From NCBI GenBank assembly GCA_024336345.1, contig JANFOG010000011.1:930001-994000 (forward strand): DNA of 64,000 bases, in the 5' to 3' direction. Below the pieces are notes generated by a model. It worked only from the letters and a program-made list of their open reading frames with translations, had not been told where the DNA came from and did not search any database. The translations under genes and the position numbers were made by a program. Shown piece after piece: positions 11,362-22,490 of this stretch; within the stretch, counting starts at the first letter, position 1; each line of letters opens with the position of its first letter. Origin of the DNA: Mariannaea sp. PMI_226. Its lineage: Eukaryota; Ascomycota; Sordariomycetes; Hypocreales; Nectriaceae.

Positions 11362-14116
11362 ATGTCTATTCGCCAGCTACCTGAACATGTCGTCGACAAG
11401 CTCAAATCTTCCGTCACCATCACTACTCTCAACGGGGTAGCCTGTGGCCTGCTGACTAACGCTCTTGACGCAGGCGCCTCAAAAGTCAACATCTCTATTG
11501 ACTACACTCGGGGAAACTGCACCGTCGAAGACGATGGCTCTGGCATATCCCGTGACGAGTTTGGTGTCGATGGAGGACTTGGCAAACTCCACCGTAAGTT
11601 TGAACACTGTGAATCGTTGCACAAGGACTTGTTTACTGAGGATGACAAGACACATCTCGATATCCTACTAGGACATCCATCCACGGAAAGCATGGGAACT
11701 TCCTCGCTTCCGTAGCCACTTTCTCTCTGCTGACAGTTACATCCCGTCACCAGAATAGCCTTTCTCACAACTCCATCACTATTCACAATTCCAATGTGCT
11801 TGCCAGGAATCTCCCAGCTCTTCCTGAGCAAAGGCTTTTGAATTTTGATTATGGAACAAAAGTTGTCGTAAGGGATTTATTTGGATCGATGCCAGTCAGG
11901 GTCAAGCAACGCCTTACAGTCAATGACCGGTCAGCCCTGGAGAGGGAATGGACAAAGCTGATGCGAGAAATGACCGCACTGTTACTGGCATGGCCAACAT
12001 CAGTCACCCTCTCACTCAGAAACACCACAACACAGCGCGAACTCCGCTTTCGCCCTCCAGAATCGTCCGATGTTACATCTAGGACATCAAGGCTGCTTAT
12101 ACAAGCCTCGCTTGCGGATTCAGGCGATGCTGGATCATGGGTTCCCGTCTCGGCGTCCTCGGGATTAGTCACCATCAAAGGTTGCATTTGTGAAACACCA
12201 GCTGCAACTCGCAGGTCGCAATTCATCAGCTTTGGGATCATCCCAGTGATAAACGAGTACGGTACGGATGTGATTTACGAAGAAATCAATCGAATATTTC
12301 ACAATTCTAGTTTCGGTGTCATTGAAGAAGATGAAAAACATCTTCGCAACTCCCCGAAGCTCGATGGGTTCACGACCAGGGAACTGCGAAGTCGCAAGAG
12401 TATTGAAAAATGGCCCATGTTCTACTTTAAGATCCTCACTTCGACTCCTTCCGATGTGGATATTGATCGTGAACTGGCGGGGCAGAGTCAAACTTGGATG
12501 GCGATCCTTGACACTCTCAAGGCAGCATGCTATGGCTTCTTGAGAAAGTACCATTTTAGACCAAAGAAGATCAGTCTTTTCCCGGATGAGTCCGTCTTTT
12601 CCACCTCGACAGCAGCTGGCCGACGGAAAAAACCGTCCCAGGGACGATCGACACCATCATCAGCAAGTAGCTCAAGAGCTAACTCCGTCCCTCGCCACGT
12701 CGAATCAGGATCGCAACCTCGAGTAAATAACCCATTTGATGGGTGGCATCGCGTCAAAATGGGGAGAGCCACGCCAGTAGACATAAAAAGTCCAAAGGAT
12801 GACCAGATGACAACGCCAGAAACTGCGCTCATTTCTCCTTTGGTGGGAGAAGGTGGCAAACTCTTACGGAAGCCATTCGAAGAGCCAGAGCCGGAGCCAA
12901 AGAGTGTTGCCCAATCTCCTGACCCAGCAAGCACAGTAATGTCTGTGAAAAACCTGCCCTCATTTGAAAATCAGGTCTCTGAGAATTCGGCATCCTTGGC
13001 TGAGTCGGAGAAGCACATCGATAAACAACCCAAGACGCAGCGTAGTAAATGGCTTCAGGACGCAATTGCATCATGGGAAAACCCCGTCTTCGAGGCGGTG
13101 GAAGCTCTGATTCCTAAGATTCGCGACACTAACGAATTTCCACATCAATGCAAGCAAAGCGATGGCATTGCGTTTGATGCACATTCTATGAATGTCAACG
13201 GACGGGTGACTCGACATGCTCTGGCTCGCGCGACTGTGATATCTCAAGTCGATCGCAAATATATCCTTGTCAAACTGCCATTGGAAGGTTCTGAACTGGA
13301 TGATGCCGCCTCTCGGAAACAAACTTCTGCCTTGGTCATGCTTGATCAGCATGCTGTTGATGAGCGCTGTCGGCTAGAGGACTTGATGGTTGACTATTTC
13401 ACTTGTGATCCCTTTAGTGGCATCACGAATGCCAATGTCGAGGTTCTGGAACGGCCTCTGGTTTTTGAAGTGACCTCCAAAGAACACGAGCTCCTAGAAC
13501 AACACCGCGATCATTTTGCCTCGTGGGGTATTCTCTATCACCTACCTAATCAGCCAAAGCAACCTTTAAACGAATACAAGGTCATCGCTACTGGCCTACC
13601 GCCTAGCATTCTCGAGCGTTGCCGGCAGGAGCCTCGTCTCCTAATTGAGCTTCTTCGTAAGCAAGTCTGGCATCTTACTGATAGCAACATCTCCAGCACG
13701 CGTCCTGCACATTCCCAAACCAGCGTGTCCTGGGTTTCGCGCTTCCACGGTTGTCCCCAAGGCATTCTGGAGATGCTTCACTCCAGAGCCTGCAGGAGTA
13801 TGTGACTCTGAAATCGTCCTCGTATCTCTTGAGAAAAACTCCACACTCAAGTCTTCCTTATGCTAACACTCGGATTTTATTAGGCGCTATCATGTTCAAC
13901 GATCCTCTTGCGCATGATGAATGCTCGCAGCTTGTGGCGCGACTCTCTCGTTGCGCATTCCCCTTCCAGTGCGCTCACGGAAGGCCCAGCATGGCGCCAC
14001 TAGTCGACCTCGGGGCTGGGGGAAGATTTGGACGGTGGCAGGAGAGGAAGATTTCGGAGGACAGGGCGAAATGGAAGACGTGGGTGATGGAGTCTGCGAA
14101 TTCGGATGAGATTTAA
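11362..14116 (+). CDS. MLH3: MutL homologue Mlh3, mismatch-repair and meiotic endonuclease subunit
   Basis: Partner of Mlh1 in mismatch repair and meiotic crossover resolution. Exons 11362-11593, 11650-13797 and 13884-14116 give 870 residues. The first splice restores GKLHHTSRYP followed by [11 protein letters not shown], a typical Mlh3 sequence. The second restores ACRSAIMFND. The N-terminal GHKL ATPase domain has NALDAGA (33-39) and DDGSGI. The C-terminal domain has [12 protein letters not shown] (643-654), matching the metal-binding DQHA(x)2E(x)4E endonuclease signature, plus [12 protein letters not shown] (817-828), the second metal-site motif. The middle (about 310-450) is a disordered linker. 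Position 29 is Gly where MutL proteins carry the catalytic Glu (xELVENSLDA); this may be a lineage feature. The branch sequence TGCTAACAC precedes the last exon. Confidence 0.92.
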
Positions 14117-14840
14117 AATGATACCCAGGAAGAAATTTGATAGATGAGGGACCTAATAAGGGACGAAATGGGATCCTGCATTGCCTATTGACGGCCCATT
14201 AGATTTACAGGTTTTCTGCAACTTCAAACGTATTTTCACACATTACACAGGCGCCAATATGTCATGCAACGCAGCTAGAATATGCAGCTAGAATATTCGG
14301 ATGTGTCAATATTGATTCTTGAAGCAAAACATCCTATCCGGGTATCCAGCTGAAGCAACATCCTTCCAATAGCCAAACAATATTATATAGTTGGACTAGT
14401 TAGGCGCACATAATTCCAATGATGCCCGGCAAACGCGGCACATCCCTCCACTGCCGACATAGCCGCATCTCCACCCAGGGGAAGCGAGGTCACATCAGGG
14501 GCTTTTTTCCTCCCTGGGGGGCTGTCGTCTGTGTCGCCAGTACCTCCAGAAAACGCCTAAATGATTCCGTGTCCTTATCCAAACGCCAGGATATATGAGT
14601 AAAATAAACAAAGAAAGCTGGATGGTAAAGAAAAAAAAGACAAAACATAAGTTGGAATATTTTAACGCCTGTTTGATGCAATGCCGAGAGAAAGCGCGAG
14701 AACAGAGGTAAAATGATGCCGCCAGTAAATGTACAGTTAGACCGCTGTCCCTGGCGTCGCATTTGGAGCAGAAAGCGGTTAGAGCTGAGGTATTGCCCCC
14801 AAGAGAGCATCGAGGAGATTCGTCCAGGTTGGGTTGGTGC
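14117..14840. other. Convergent 3' region between MLH3 and the LicD gene
   Basis: About 720 bp between two stop codons facing each other. It should contain both 3' untranslated regions. The words gcagctagaata and atgcagctagaatattcgg repeat directly near 14270-14300. No gene is seen. Confidence 0.4.
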
Positions 14841-15953
14841 TCAGCTCACTGGACTTGATGAAGCAGATGGACGGGCGCGAAGTTCCTGCTTCTTGCGCTC
14901 GGAGGCCTCGAGGTGACGCTGTTGTTCTTCTTCGGGATCCATCATGACCCACGTCTTGATGTCATGATCCCATTTGTGTCTAAGACAACAGAGATGGATT
15001 AGCCTTTGTTTGAGAGTATACGGACAAGGGGAGGGTTCGTCATGGGTGATGAAGATTGTGGGAGCAAAGTTAGGAATGCAGTGCATCCACGGCAGCAGCC
15101 GTAGTGCGTACAAGAAAAAAAAGTGAAATGCGAAGAGACAGGCGTAATATGATGACAATGAAAAACGGCTGAGACATGAGAGGAGCACGTACCCTGACCA
15201 TTGCTCAGTGACAAGACTCTTGGTGTCATACTCATCAATGAGTATCATCTCGAAGTTGTATGGGATCCGGGCCTTGACACCTTCAAACTCGGTGAGGCGT
15301 AAAGGCCACAAGTCCTGGCTCTTGTAGCGGTGCTTGTTCTTGCAACTCCAAATGCCTGGGCGGTCTGCCTCTCTCTCGCGCAGACCTGTGATGTCGATAA
15401 ACATGCCGTTCTGTATGTCGATCCAGCGAGCATCGATGATATTTCTGCCGTCGCCGCGATCGATCTCGACATGGTGTGGGTTTACGTCAAGAAGGTATGT
15501 GTTTGTGACAAGAGTGCCGGAAGCTGGGTCAGTATAGTTGTAGACATGTTCGGTGCCGTTGAGGTTGTCGCCGAGCCAGGTCATAGTGTTGTTTGAGATT
15601 TGAACGTCGAGGTCGTAGTCCCAGGGCATGATCTGCCCGTTCCACCACCAGCCCAGAAGGGTGCCGTGGGCAAGCCAAGTCTCAATGCCCTTGCCGTTCA
15701 TGGTGGTGAGGTAGCTGCGGATGAGGTCGCGGAGGACGAAGCGGTGCTGCTCATAGGCAACCTTTTCCTTGAAGTAGCGAACATCGTAATGGCTGAGCGC
15801 CAGGCCTGAGCCAGCTTCGCGAAAGTACTTGGGGGTCTTGACGTCGCTTTGCATTCCGCCTGTGCCGTCGCGGGGATGCGCGCGGGAGGCGAAAACGGGG
15901 GTCGCGAGAGAGGCGAAGCCCCAGAGGAGGAGCGATTTCGGTGACGGCATCAT
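14841..15953 (-). CDS. Secreted LicD-family (nucleotidyltransferase-fold) protein
   Basis: LicD-domain proteins are phosphotransferase-like enzymes that decorate glycans, related to fungal Mnn4-type mannosyl-phosphorylation factors and fukutin. Exons 15193-15953 and 14841-14979 give 299 residues. Residues 1-21 (MMPSPKSLLLWGF...PVFA) form a signal peptide, so the product enters the secretory pathway. LAHGTLLGWWW (94-104) and WDYDLDVQI (111-119) are the family core, with the acidic DxD residues expected to bind metal. The end is a charged Glu/Gln/Arg-rich tail (MMDPEEEQQRHLEASERKK). A second ATG immediately follows the first (15950). The 213-nt intron 14980-15192 has good GTACGT and CTTAG ends. 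Unusually it is an exact multiple of three and has no stop in frame, so an unspliced isoform with a hydrophobic insert is possible. Confidence 0.85.
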   Translation of the reverse strand: MMPSPKSLLLWGFASLATPVFASRAHPRDGTGGMQSDVKTPKYFREAGSGLALSHYDVRYFKEKVAYEQHRFVLRDLIRSYLTTMNGKGIETWLAHGTLLGWWWNGQIMPWDYDLDVQISNNTMTWLGDNLNGTEHVYNYTDPASGTLVTNTYLLDVNPHHVEIDRGDGRNIIDARWIDIQNGMFIDITGLREREADRPGIWSCKNKHRYKSQDLWPLRLTEFEGVKARIPYNFEMILIDEYDTKSLVTEQWSGYVLLSCLSRFSLSSYYACLFAFHFFFLYALRLLPWMHCIPNFAPTIFITHDEPSPCPYTLKQRLIHLCCLRHKWDHDIKTWVMMDPEEEQQRHLEASERKKQELRARPSASSSPVS

Positions 15954-16496
15954 CGTGTAGTTTTGAGTTTTTTGCCTTTCCTTTATATTGTTTGGCGTAG
16001 GGGGGGTGATTTTGTGGAACAGATGTCGGTGGGAAGGGCAGCAAAGGAGGGAAAGGGGAGTCAGATAAGTGAGGAATTCGTCGGGGAGACAGCTCAACCC
16101 AAGCAAAGGAAGAAGAAAAAAATAAAAATTACACCAGCGCAAAGAGGCAGATAGACGAGAAAGGAAATTGAGGGTGTGAGTTGGAGGCACACGATATGCT
16201 GGAACAAGAGGTGTCAGAGGCGGGGGGGCAAGATGCTGACGATGCCAAGATCGCCAAGATCGCCAAGCAAGCGGTTAATTGAGTAGCTTACTAGGGGCTT
16301 GGCACTTTGGTCAGTGTCTTGGAGTAAGGGGAGAGCTGGAATGAATAGGGAGAAAAAGGGAGAAGCTACTGTGTATGCTGGAAATTGATTGGAGAGTGGA
16401 GGTATAACAGCAGGAGCCTGTAAGCGACGACGAGAAGAAGCGACAAATGAGAAGGAACAGGCCAGGAAGCGTGAGTGAGGGCTGGAGAGGAGGAGG

Positions 16497-16517
16497 AAGA
16501 AGAAGAAGAAGAAGAAG
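16497..16517. repeat. (AAG)7 microsatellite
   Basis: Seven perfect AAG units, extended on the left by three AGG units, form a purine-only tract upstream of the LicD gene. It lies about 545 bp before the ATG and is not part of a coding frame. Confidence 0.8.
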
Positions 16518-18380
16518 GAGAGTAAAACTAAGCAAAAGATAATAATCACGGGATGAAGCTTGCGCGCTTGGTTCCCCACGAACTTGCAAAGAGTAGACCG
16601 GATGAAGGCAACGGTGGCACGCGCTCCTTTGCCCAAGAAGGTAGAGTGGCTTGCGGCCGGCAGCTAATCATGGAAATTGTGCGGAACACAGGGTACAACA
16701 CCATAGGGTCACCACACAGGGTTACTACACAGGGTAACTAATGGAAAGGAGGAGTTCCTCCATGGATGAATGCTATAGTACCACCGTCGCGGGTCAAAGC
16801 CCCCAACAAGGAGTCCAAGGGCAAAGTAGGTGTAGCCCTGGTGTACAGAGTGCCTTGACTGCAGAGCACAAGTTTTATCGCGAATGGACATACGCAGCAA
16901 GCATACGTAATCCTTGCTTTTAGGGGAATCTCCCCCGAGTACATCTGTAATTGCGTTGGAGATTTCTTATTGCGCGGTCACTGGAATAGGAAGATCGACG
17001 ACGAGGCACAGCCCCCAACATTCGCATCTCATCTGGTCCTACTCCTAACAGTTATCAGAAATACATGCCGACAGCCGCTCACAGCTGTTTCTTCCCGTTT
17101 TATGCCATTGGCATCTATGATTTTGGCACGGCTTTGCGCTTGCGCTCCCTCGGGGATATTCACCTTCATATCTTCTACTGTGTAGCGTAGTCGTTCAATC
17201 ATTTCCGTCTGAAACACACCACCACTCTTCCACGTATTTGCCGTTCTTGCAGTGAACCCATGCCGGGGGACTCGCGTTGGGATTCCCCCTTTTGAAACAA
17301 TAATGGGACTTTCCGTCCCCATCTGAAAAGCTTGGCACAAGCTTGGCACTGAAGGATTCCCCGTGTCCGCGTACTTCGCACCCCCGCGAGAAAGATGAAT
17401 GGTGGATGGTGGATGGTGGAGTCATCCTGTCACCCCCCATTCATCCTTGTCGGGCTTTGCCATGACGGGAGCCGGACGCATACTACCAAGGCACATCTCC
17501 ATCTACAAAATAGGGCCGGGACGCGTAACTTATCGACTGGGAACTAGATATCGACCAAACCGCCACATCCACGTTCGGTATTCAACTCGTGTTTACTGCT
17601 GTGCGCAATACTCCGGATTACGTTATCTTGCGGATAATGCCTCAGTACTCTCTATACCGGACATGATTTGCGAATGGAATCGCCTGTTTCAAGAAAAAGC
17701 CCCATCCCTTTCCGCCTGGCACAGTCTCAAACCTTGCCGTCTCAAAGTCTCGGCTTGAACGGCGCGCCCCCAATATGGGTTACGTACGCACCGATGACGT
17801 GGAGAGGAGTGGAAACCTCATTCGAGAAAAAGCAGCTAGGTGTCGCGTGCTACTATGTAAGGCATGACGGTAAATCGTAAGCCACCGGTGCAGTCCGCTC
17901 AACATGGCGCAATTTGGGGACCAGGTCCCATCGATATCCACCGCAACAAACTTCAATCCATTGACATGTGCATAACAGGAGGTAGTTTACCTCCTAAAAC
18001 ACTCTGTTTGGTACATTACTGTGTGCTGAGGGCGTGTCTCCTGTCGTTCTTGGAGGAGTAGCAGCGCATCAAGACTGTGGCATAGAAGATACCTGGTAAA
18101 GCTACCAATGCCACAAACCGTCCACTCGTTTGCAAACTTGACATGCTATATCAACCTCCAAATCTGCTAATTTCTCCCAAGGAAAAACCTTGGGTTCTTC
18201 TCAATACCTTCGCGATTGGAGCAAAAGGAACATGGGTAATATGAACAAGGGTATATCGATTTTTTTTTTTTCGGAAAGTTATTCACTACCCATACCCTGG
18301 GCCTACCCCCATCTTCTACCATCCCACAAAAAGTGTCTCACATCGCTTAGAACCGCAACAGGAAAAAAAACACAACAGCC

Positions 18381-18386
18381 AAAAAA
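18381..18386 (-). terminator. Pol III terminator of first tRNA-Asp
   Basis: Six A on the plus strand read as TTTTTT on the tRNA strand, about 31 bases past the tRNA 3' end. This is the usual RNA polymerase III stop signal. A further A8 run lies at 18363-18370 as a backup. Confidence 0.6.
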
Positions 18387-18417
18387 TGAGTATTCATGCG
18401 TTATTCACATGTGGCGT

Positions 18418-18489
18418 CTCTCCCGCCGGGAATTGAACCCGGGTCTCAAGCGTGACAAGCTTGCATACTGACCACTATACTACGGAAGA
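18418..18489 (-). tRNA. tRNA-Asp (anticodon GTC), copy 1
   Basis: A 72-nt cloverleaf on the minus strand. The acceptor stem 5' TCTTCCG pairs with CGGGAGA (one T-G pair), followed by discriminator G. The anticodon loop CTTGTCACG carries GTC. The T arm reads CCGGGTTCAATTCCCGG, a perfect stem with the TTCAA B-box. The D arm has the A-box-like AGTATAGTGGTCAGT. No intron is present. The second copy 252 bp away is identical. Confidence 0.95.
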
Positions 18490-18632
18490 TGGTATGGTTG
18501 TGAACAACCACTGTAGCGTTCGGATTTCGATGTCCGGGAGCAGGGGTATAATAGTTATAAGCGTTGCGAGACCCATCTTTTCAAATAAAATGAGAGAAAA
18601 AAATGAAAAGAAGATTTAGGTGAGAAGGGCCC

Positions 18633-18639
18633 AAAAAAA
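18633..18639 (-). terminator. Pol III terminator of second tRNA-Asp
   Basis: Seven A on the plus strand read as a T7 run on the tRNA strand, about 30 bases downstream of the second tRNA 3' end. The distance matches that of the first copy. Confidence 0.6.
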
Positions 18640-18669
18640 TTTAATTCATGTGTTCTCACATGTTGGCAT

Positions 18670-18741
18670 CTCTCCCGCCGGGAATTGAACCCGGGTCTCA
18701 AGCGTGACAAGCTTGCATACTGACCACTATACTACGGAAGA
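18670..18741 (-). tRNA. tRNA-Asp (anticodon GTC), copy 2
   Basis: Identical in its 72 bases to the tRNA at 18418-18489, with the same acceptor stem, GTC anticodon, T arm and G discriminator. Flanking bases are also similar (attcatg..ttctcacatg before the 3' end; a related gg-tgtg-aca-cca-tgtagcg segment beyond the 5' end). The pair therefore looks like a tandem duplication of a unit of about 252 bp that has drifted outside the tRNA. Confidence 0.95.
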
Positions 18742-21028
18742 CGGATGGCTGTGGACAGCCATTGTAGCGGATTCATTGGTCGGCCGTTCGTTATAGACAC
18801 TTATATACCTAGGCTGCTTCACTGTCCAACCGACTGGTAAACTGGTGACTGACTTGACGCTGCATTAGTTAACTCAAGTGCCTTCATTGAAAGTAATGAA
18901 TCATCGTATGTGAACTTGATCTCTTTCACAACTCAAGGTAATGCCAGTTCAATCTCGCCGCTGCTCAGTTCCGGGTAGCTTATTGACACTCTGCTTTTTC
19001 TCAATTGCTCCTGGGCAACTAGCAGAAGGTAGGAGATATCATGTATCAAGAGGCCATTGCTCCAGAGTAGATCTACCCCAGTGTCCATTTCAATGTGCTT
19101 ACAAGAAATAATCCTGAACTTGTCTGCTTTTCATGGAAGAATAGCTGAGTGGTGCCAGATTCTTTTTCTTCTTCTAACACCCTACCCTATTATTGTAGCC
19201 TAGTGTGATCATATCCTTCCATCTGCAGTGATAGTCTGTGCTGGCATAGCTACTGTCTTGTGAGTTAGTAGAGTTTAGCATAAGAGCAGACGAACCAAGA
19301 TGCTGGGAATAATCTCACGACTTGATGCAATGCGCCAAGCTGAGGAGGGCCGTTCCCTGCCGATATTTCTACCATTTTACTACGGAGTAGCATAGAATGC
19401 ATTAGTTATGCAAGATGATAATAGCATTTCGATGTTAATATCCACTTCGTTACTCCACGAGATCACATTTGTTACACAACCTCACTTCAAAAGACCCTGC
19501 GGACCACGATGTGATGAAGAATCGACGTAACTTTGCGACCCAAGCTGGGGTGAGCAGAGATTGAAACCCCAACACTATACCTATCTTGATTCCCATCATC
19601 TATGTAGACATTAAAAATAAACATGGTGATATTTAGCTGTCGCTGAATAGGGTCAAGAACAACACTTTTGACACACCCGTCGATTCAACTATATAACATA
19701 CATACACGAGCTTGGAAAAGAGAGCTAGATCTGCATTAGTGAAACATGTTTCAAGATTTCTTCTCGCATTTCACGTTAAGGTTGAAGATAGCCATGGTGG
19801 TTGTCAACCAAATTGAGATTCAGTCTCCGAGTGTATCATGATTATGTTCTCGACGAAGAGCTCAATCTAAGATACCAAGCATCATAGTGTCGAGAATTGA
19901 CGAGAAGTCCTTCCTCAGAAATATAAATCCGATCGGAGATATGCTGCTCTATTGGTATGTGCCTCTTCATGCTTGTAGCTATATCCAAAGCAGCATCACG
20001 ACACTTCAGCGTCGGTACTTATCTCGAGGACATATTCATACTTGAGCTTGGAAAATGAGACGCTCACTGTCTTTCTAGACATGTATACCATGTTCGCTCC
20101 GATGTGTCAAGCTAGTTTGAAAGTCTGGGGTGGGGATATCACTTTGTTTTACGGCAACGGCGCAGAGAAACTTGAACCTCTGCTTCAAACACAGCTCTGA
20201 GCATGCTTTGGTGAAAAAGAACAAAAAGAATAGGTCAAATAAGAGATCGAGATAATGACTATATAAAGTAGTCAACACTAGGAAAAATTGAAAAATATTT
20301 CCAATCGTCATCGTCAAGACTCATTTCAATCATTCTGGCCCTGTTTGCATTACTTCCATCATTGCCCTGCTCCTCTCTTTGAAGGTTGCCTGATTGACAT
20401 GTCCTGTCCGGCCGGTATTTCCTTTTTGTTCCGTGGTACCCAAAAACGCCATGTTCGGTTGAAACCCTGAAGACGAGTTGACATCGTCGAAACAAGAACA
20501 GCGAATTGCGACAGCGAGCATTGTTTGCAGTTGTAACTGTAAGGGGGGGTCATGGAACTGACATGTCGTGCTTAGATGTGTCTCGACATGTGAAATGGGG
20601 TGAGCAAGCGGCGCCGCAAGAGGTCCATTCCATACCCTGACAGCTCGATTAAAAAGCTCCTGACCCTCCCATCATCGCGCAGTGAAGAAACACTTTTTCA
20701 ACATAACCTGTATGTGTATCTGAGAACCGATCAAAATAGACGTAAGCAAGTTGCCCATTCGAATTTGCGCCCGATTTCCCCCCTTTTGAGTCGCAAGTGT
20801 GTGTGTGTGGTGGGTTCCAAGGCGCACACGCACAACGATTCATTCACCAAGTCGTGCATAAAACCGTCTTTCGTCGTCATATTAGGTGCAAGATCATCAG
20901 ACAGGCTGACCCTCAACTCCAGGATGCCATGATGACATTCCGATTTGCGTCAAGAAAAAATCTCCCTTTACTCTTCAACCAGGAATTTCCACTAAACGTA
21001 TACCATCACTGCTGGTGTCGTCGTCTCA
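18742..21028. other. Gene-free stretch, 2.3 kb
   Basis: Between the tRNA pair and the methyltransferase stop codon. Base composition is mildly AT-rich and all open frames are short. The last 200 bases should hold the 3' end of the methyltransferase transcript. No gene, RNA or clear repeat was found. Confidence 0.45.
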
Positions 21029-22490
21029 CTATCCACGCTCTACCTTTTCGCCAGGAAATGGCTTCCTTCCCCACACAACAAAAGTGGGTTGGTAGGTGTG
21101 AATGCGCGGATTACTGATATCTCGTCGAACGTTGACGAGGGATACCTAGACGCAAGCCTGTTAGCAGTCCCTTCGAGAAAGTGCGTCGTGGAAAACTCAA
21201 TTCTTACCTCGATCTCATCTCTCGTCCTGTCAAAGGACTTGTTGAGCAGCTGCATAGAGAAGCCTGCCAGGCCCTCTAGCATGTTCATCCCCCACATGAA
21301 GCCTATCTGCTTCAGTTTCGTGTCCTTGGGCCATCCTCCGATAGGCATCTTGTAGATGCGTTGCTGCACATCGACGAAGCCGACCTTTTCATAAATCTCC
21401 TTGAGAGTAGCGCCCAGGATGGCGGGTCGACCAAACTTCTCGGACGCTGCAACTAGGTCATCGTACCACGTGGCCAGGGCAGAGCTAGGGTCCATGGTGT
21501 TGTCGTCGGAGCAAAGCTGGCAGTCAATTTCTTGCGACTCAAACCAACCGCCTGGTTCGAGCGAGGCAAAGGCCTGCACAGCGACCTGAGTCTCAAATTC
21601 TGCCCAGCAGCCAGTAGTGAATCTGGTGTGGATATAGTCAAACTGGTGATTGAAGACCCATGGATCAGTCCTGGATTTGGCGTAACAAAAAGTGTCAGAA
21701 TGGATGAATCTCGTGTCGCATCGGGCACGGTGGCCAACAGGGCAAAGGAGAAGGGCACTCACGAATCTTCAACGTAAAAGCGAACGTTGGGTGGCACTTC
21801 GGCTGGTTGAATGGGCGACAGATCAGTCCCGATAATTTGCGCGTCAGGAAACTCATCGCCTATCTGGATGGCCCAGTCACCAACACCAGTGGCCACGTCA
21901 AGAATGTTGCGGGGATTTGAGAGGGGCGCAAAGTAGAGTTTGTCCTCCAGAAGCATCCTGATGGTCTGACCTTGGAACTCAAGCCGCTCTTGTTCCGGCA
22001 CATCATTGGGGAAGGCGTATGCTGGCAGACAATCAGTTGAGACTTTCATAAAAGTGAGCGTGGAAAAAATGAAATGAGGGGTTCCTGACAGCCAGCGCGA
22101 TATGCATGATAAGTGCGGCCAAATTCGCGGGGGAATGCCTGCACGCTGTCGGAGAGCGAGTAATCGTCGTCCCTGATGCTCCAGTTAATATCTGATGAGT
22201 TCGCGGACGCCTCTCCAATGGAAGACTCTGACATGGTCGAAGAGATAGACTGCTGGGGCTATTAGCCGATGAATGGGGACGGGGATGGGACAGAATGAGA
22301 TGAGGCGACGTACATCAGGCTCGATGATGCTGCCATTTCCGCCTCCTCCGGCGCCGGTCTTGGGCGGGCAGTTGAAAGTGAACTGGAAAGGCTGGCTCTG
22401 GCGCTGGGGCTGACCTTGAGGCTGGTCATCCAGATTCATCTCATCGTTGCCATCGAGGGCGCCGCGTTGTTGGAGTGAGTTGCGATCCAT
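21029..22490 (-). CDS. LaeA-like S-adenosylmethionine-dependent methyltransferase
   Basis: Five exons (22314-22490, 22090-22252, 21763-22021, 21208-21670, 21029-21145) give 392 residues. The start is a Gln-rich disordered tail. Splicing restores FGRTYHAYRAGSYAFPND, the hallmark sequence before the methyltransferase fold in LaeA-like fungal proteins. The SAM-binding motif I is ILDVATGVGDWA (153-164), followed by the acidic-end strand IIGTDLSP (176-183) and FDYIHTR. The C-terminus NPRIHTYQPTFVVWGRKP is also typical. Members of this group act in the nucleus or cytoplasm on mostly unknown substrates; LaeA itself controls secondary metabolism and development. This protein belongs to the wider family and is not necessarily the LaeA orthologue. 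It lies about 2.7 kb from the terpene synthase. Total length and all phases are consistent. Confidence 0.88.

Larger units (their letters stand above)
15954..18417. other. Gene-free stretch with microsatellite
   Basis: About 2.5 kb upstream of the LicD gene, so its start holds that gene's promoter. It contains a pure (AAG)7 run at 16497-16517 within a longer purine tract, a repeated GGTGGATGGTGGA-like motif near 17400 and short direct repeats of cacagggttactacacagggt near 16710. No open frame has domain support. Confidence 0.45.

Noticed and set aside
16681..16740. Possible dispersed 5S rRNA gene near acaccatagggtcac
   Set aside because: The box A/C-like internal promoter and the conserved 5S ends are absent.
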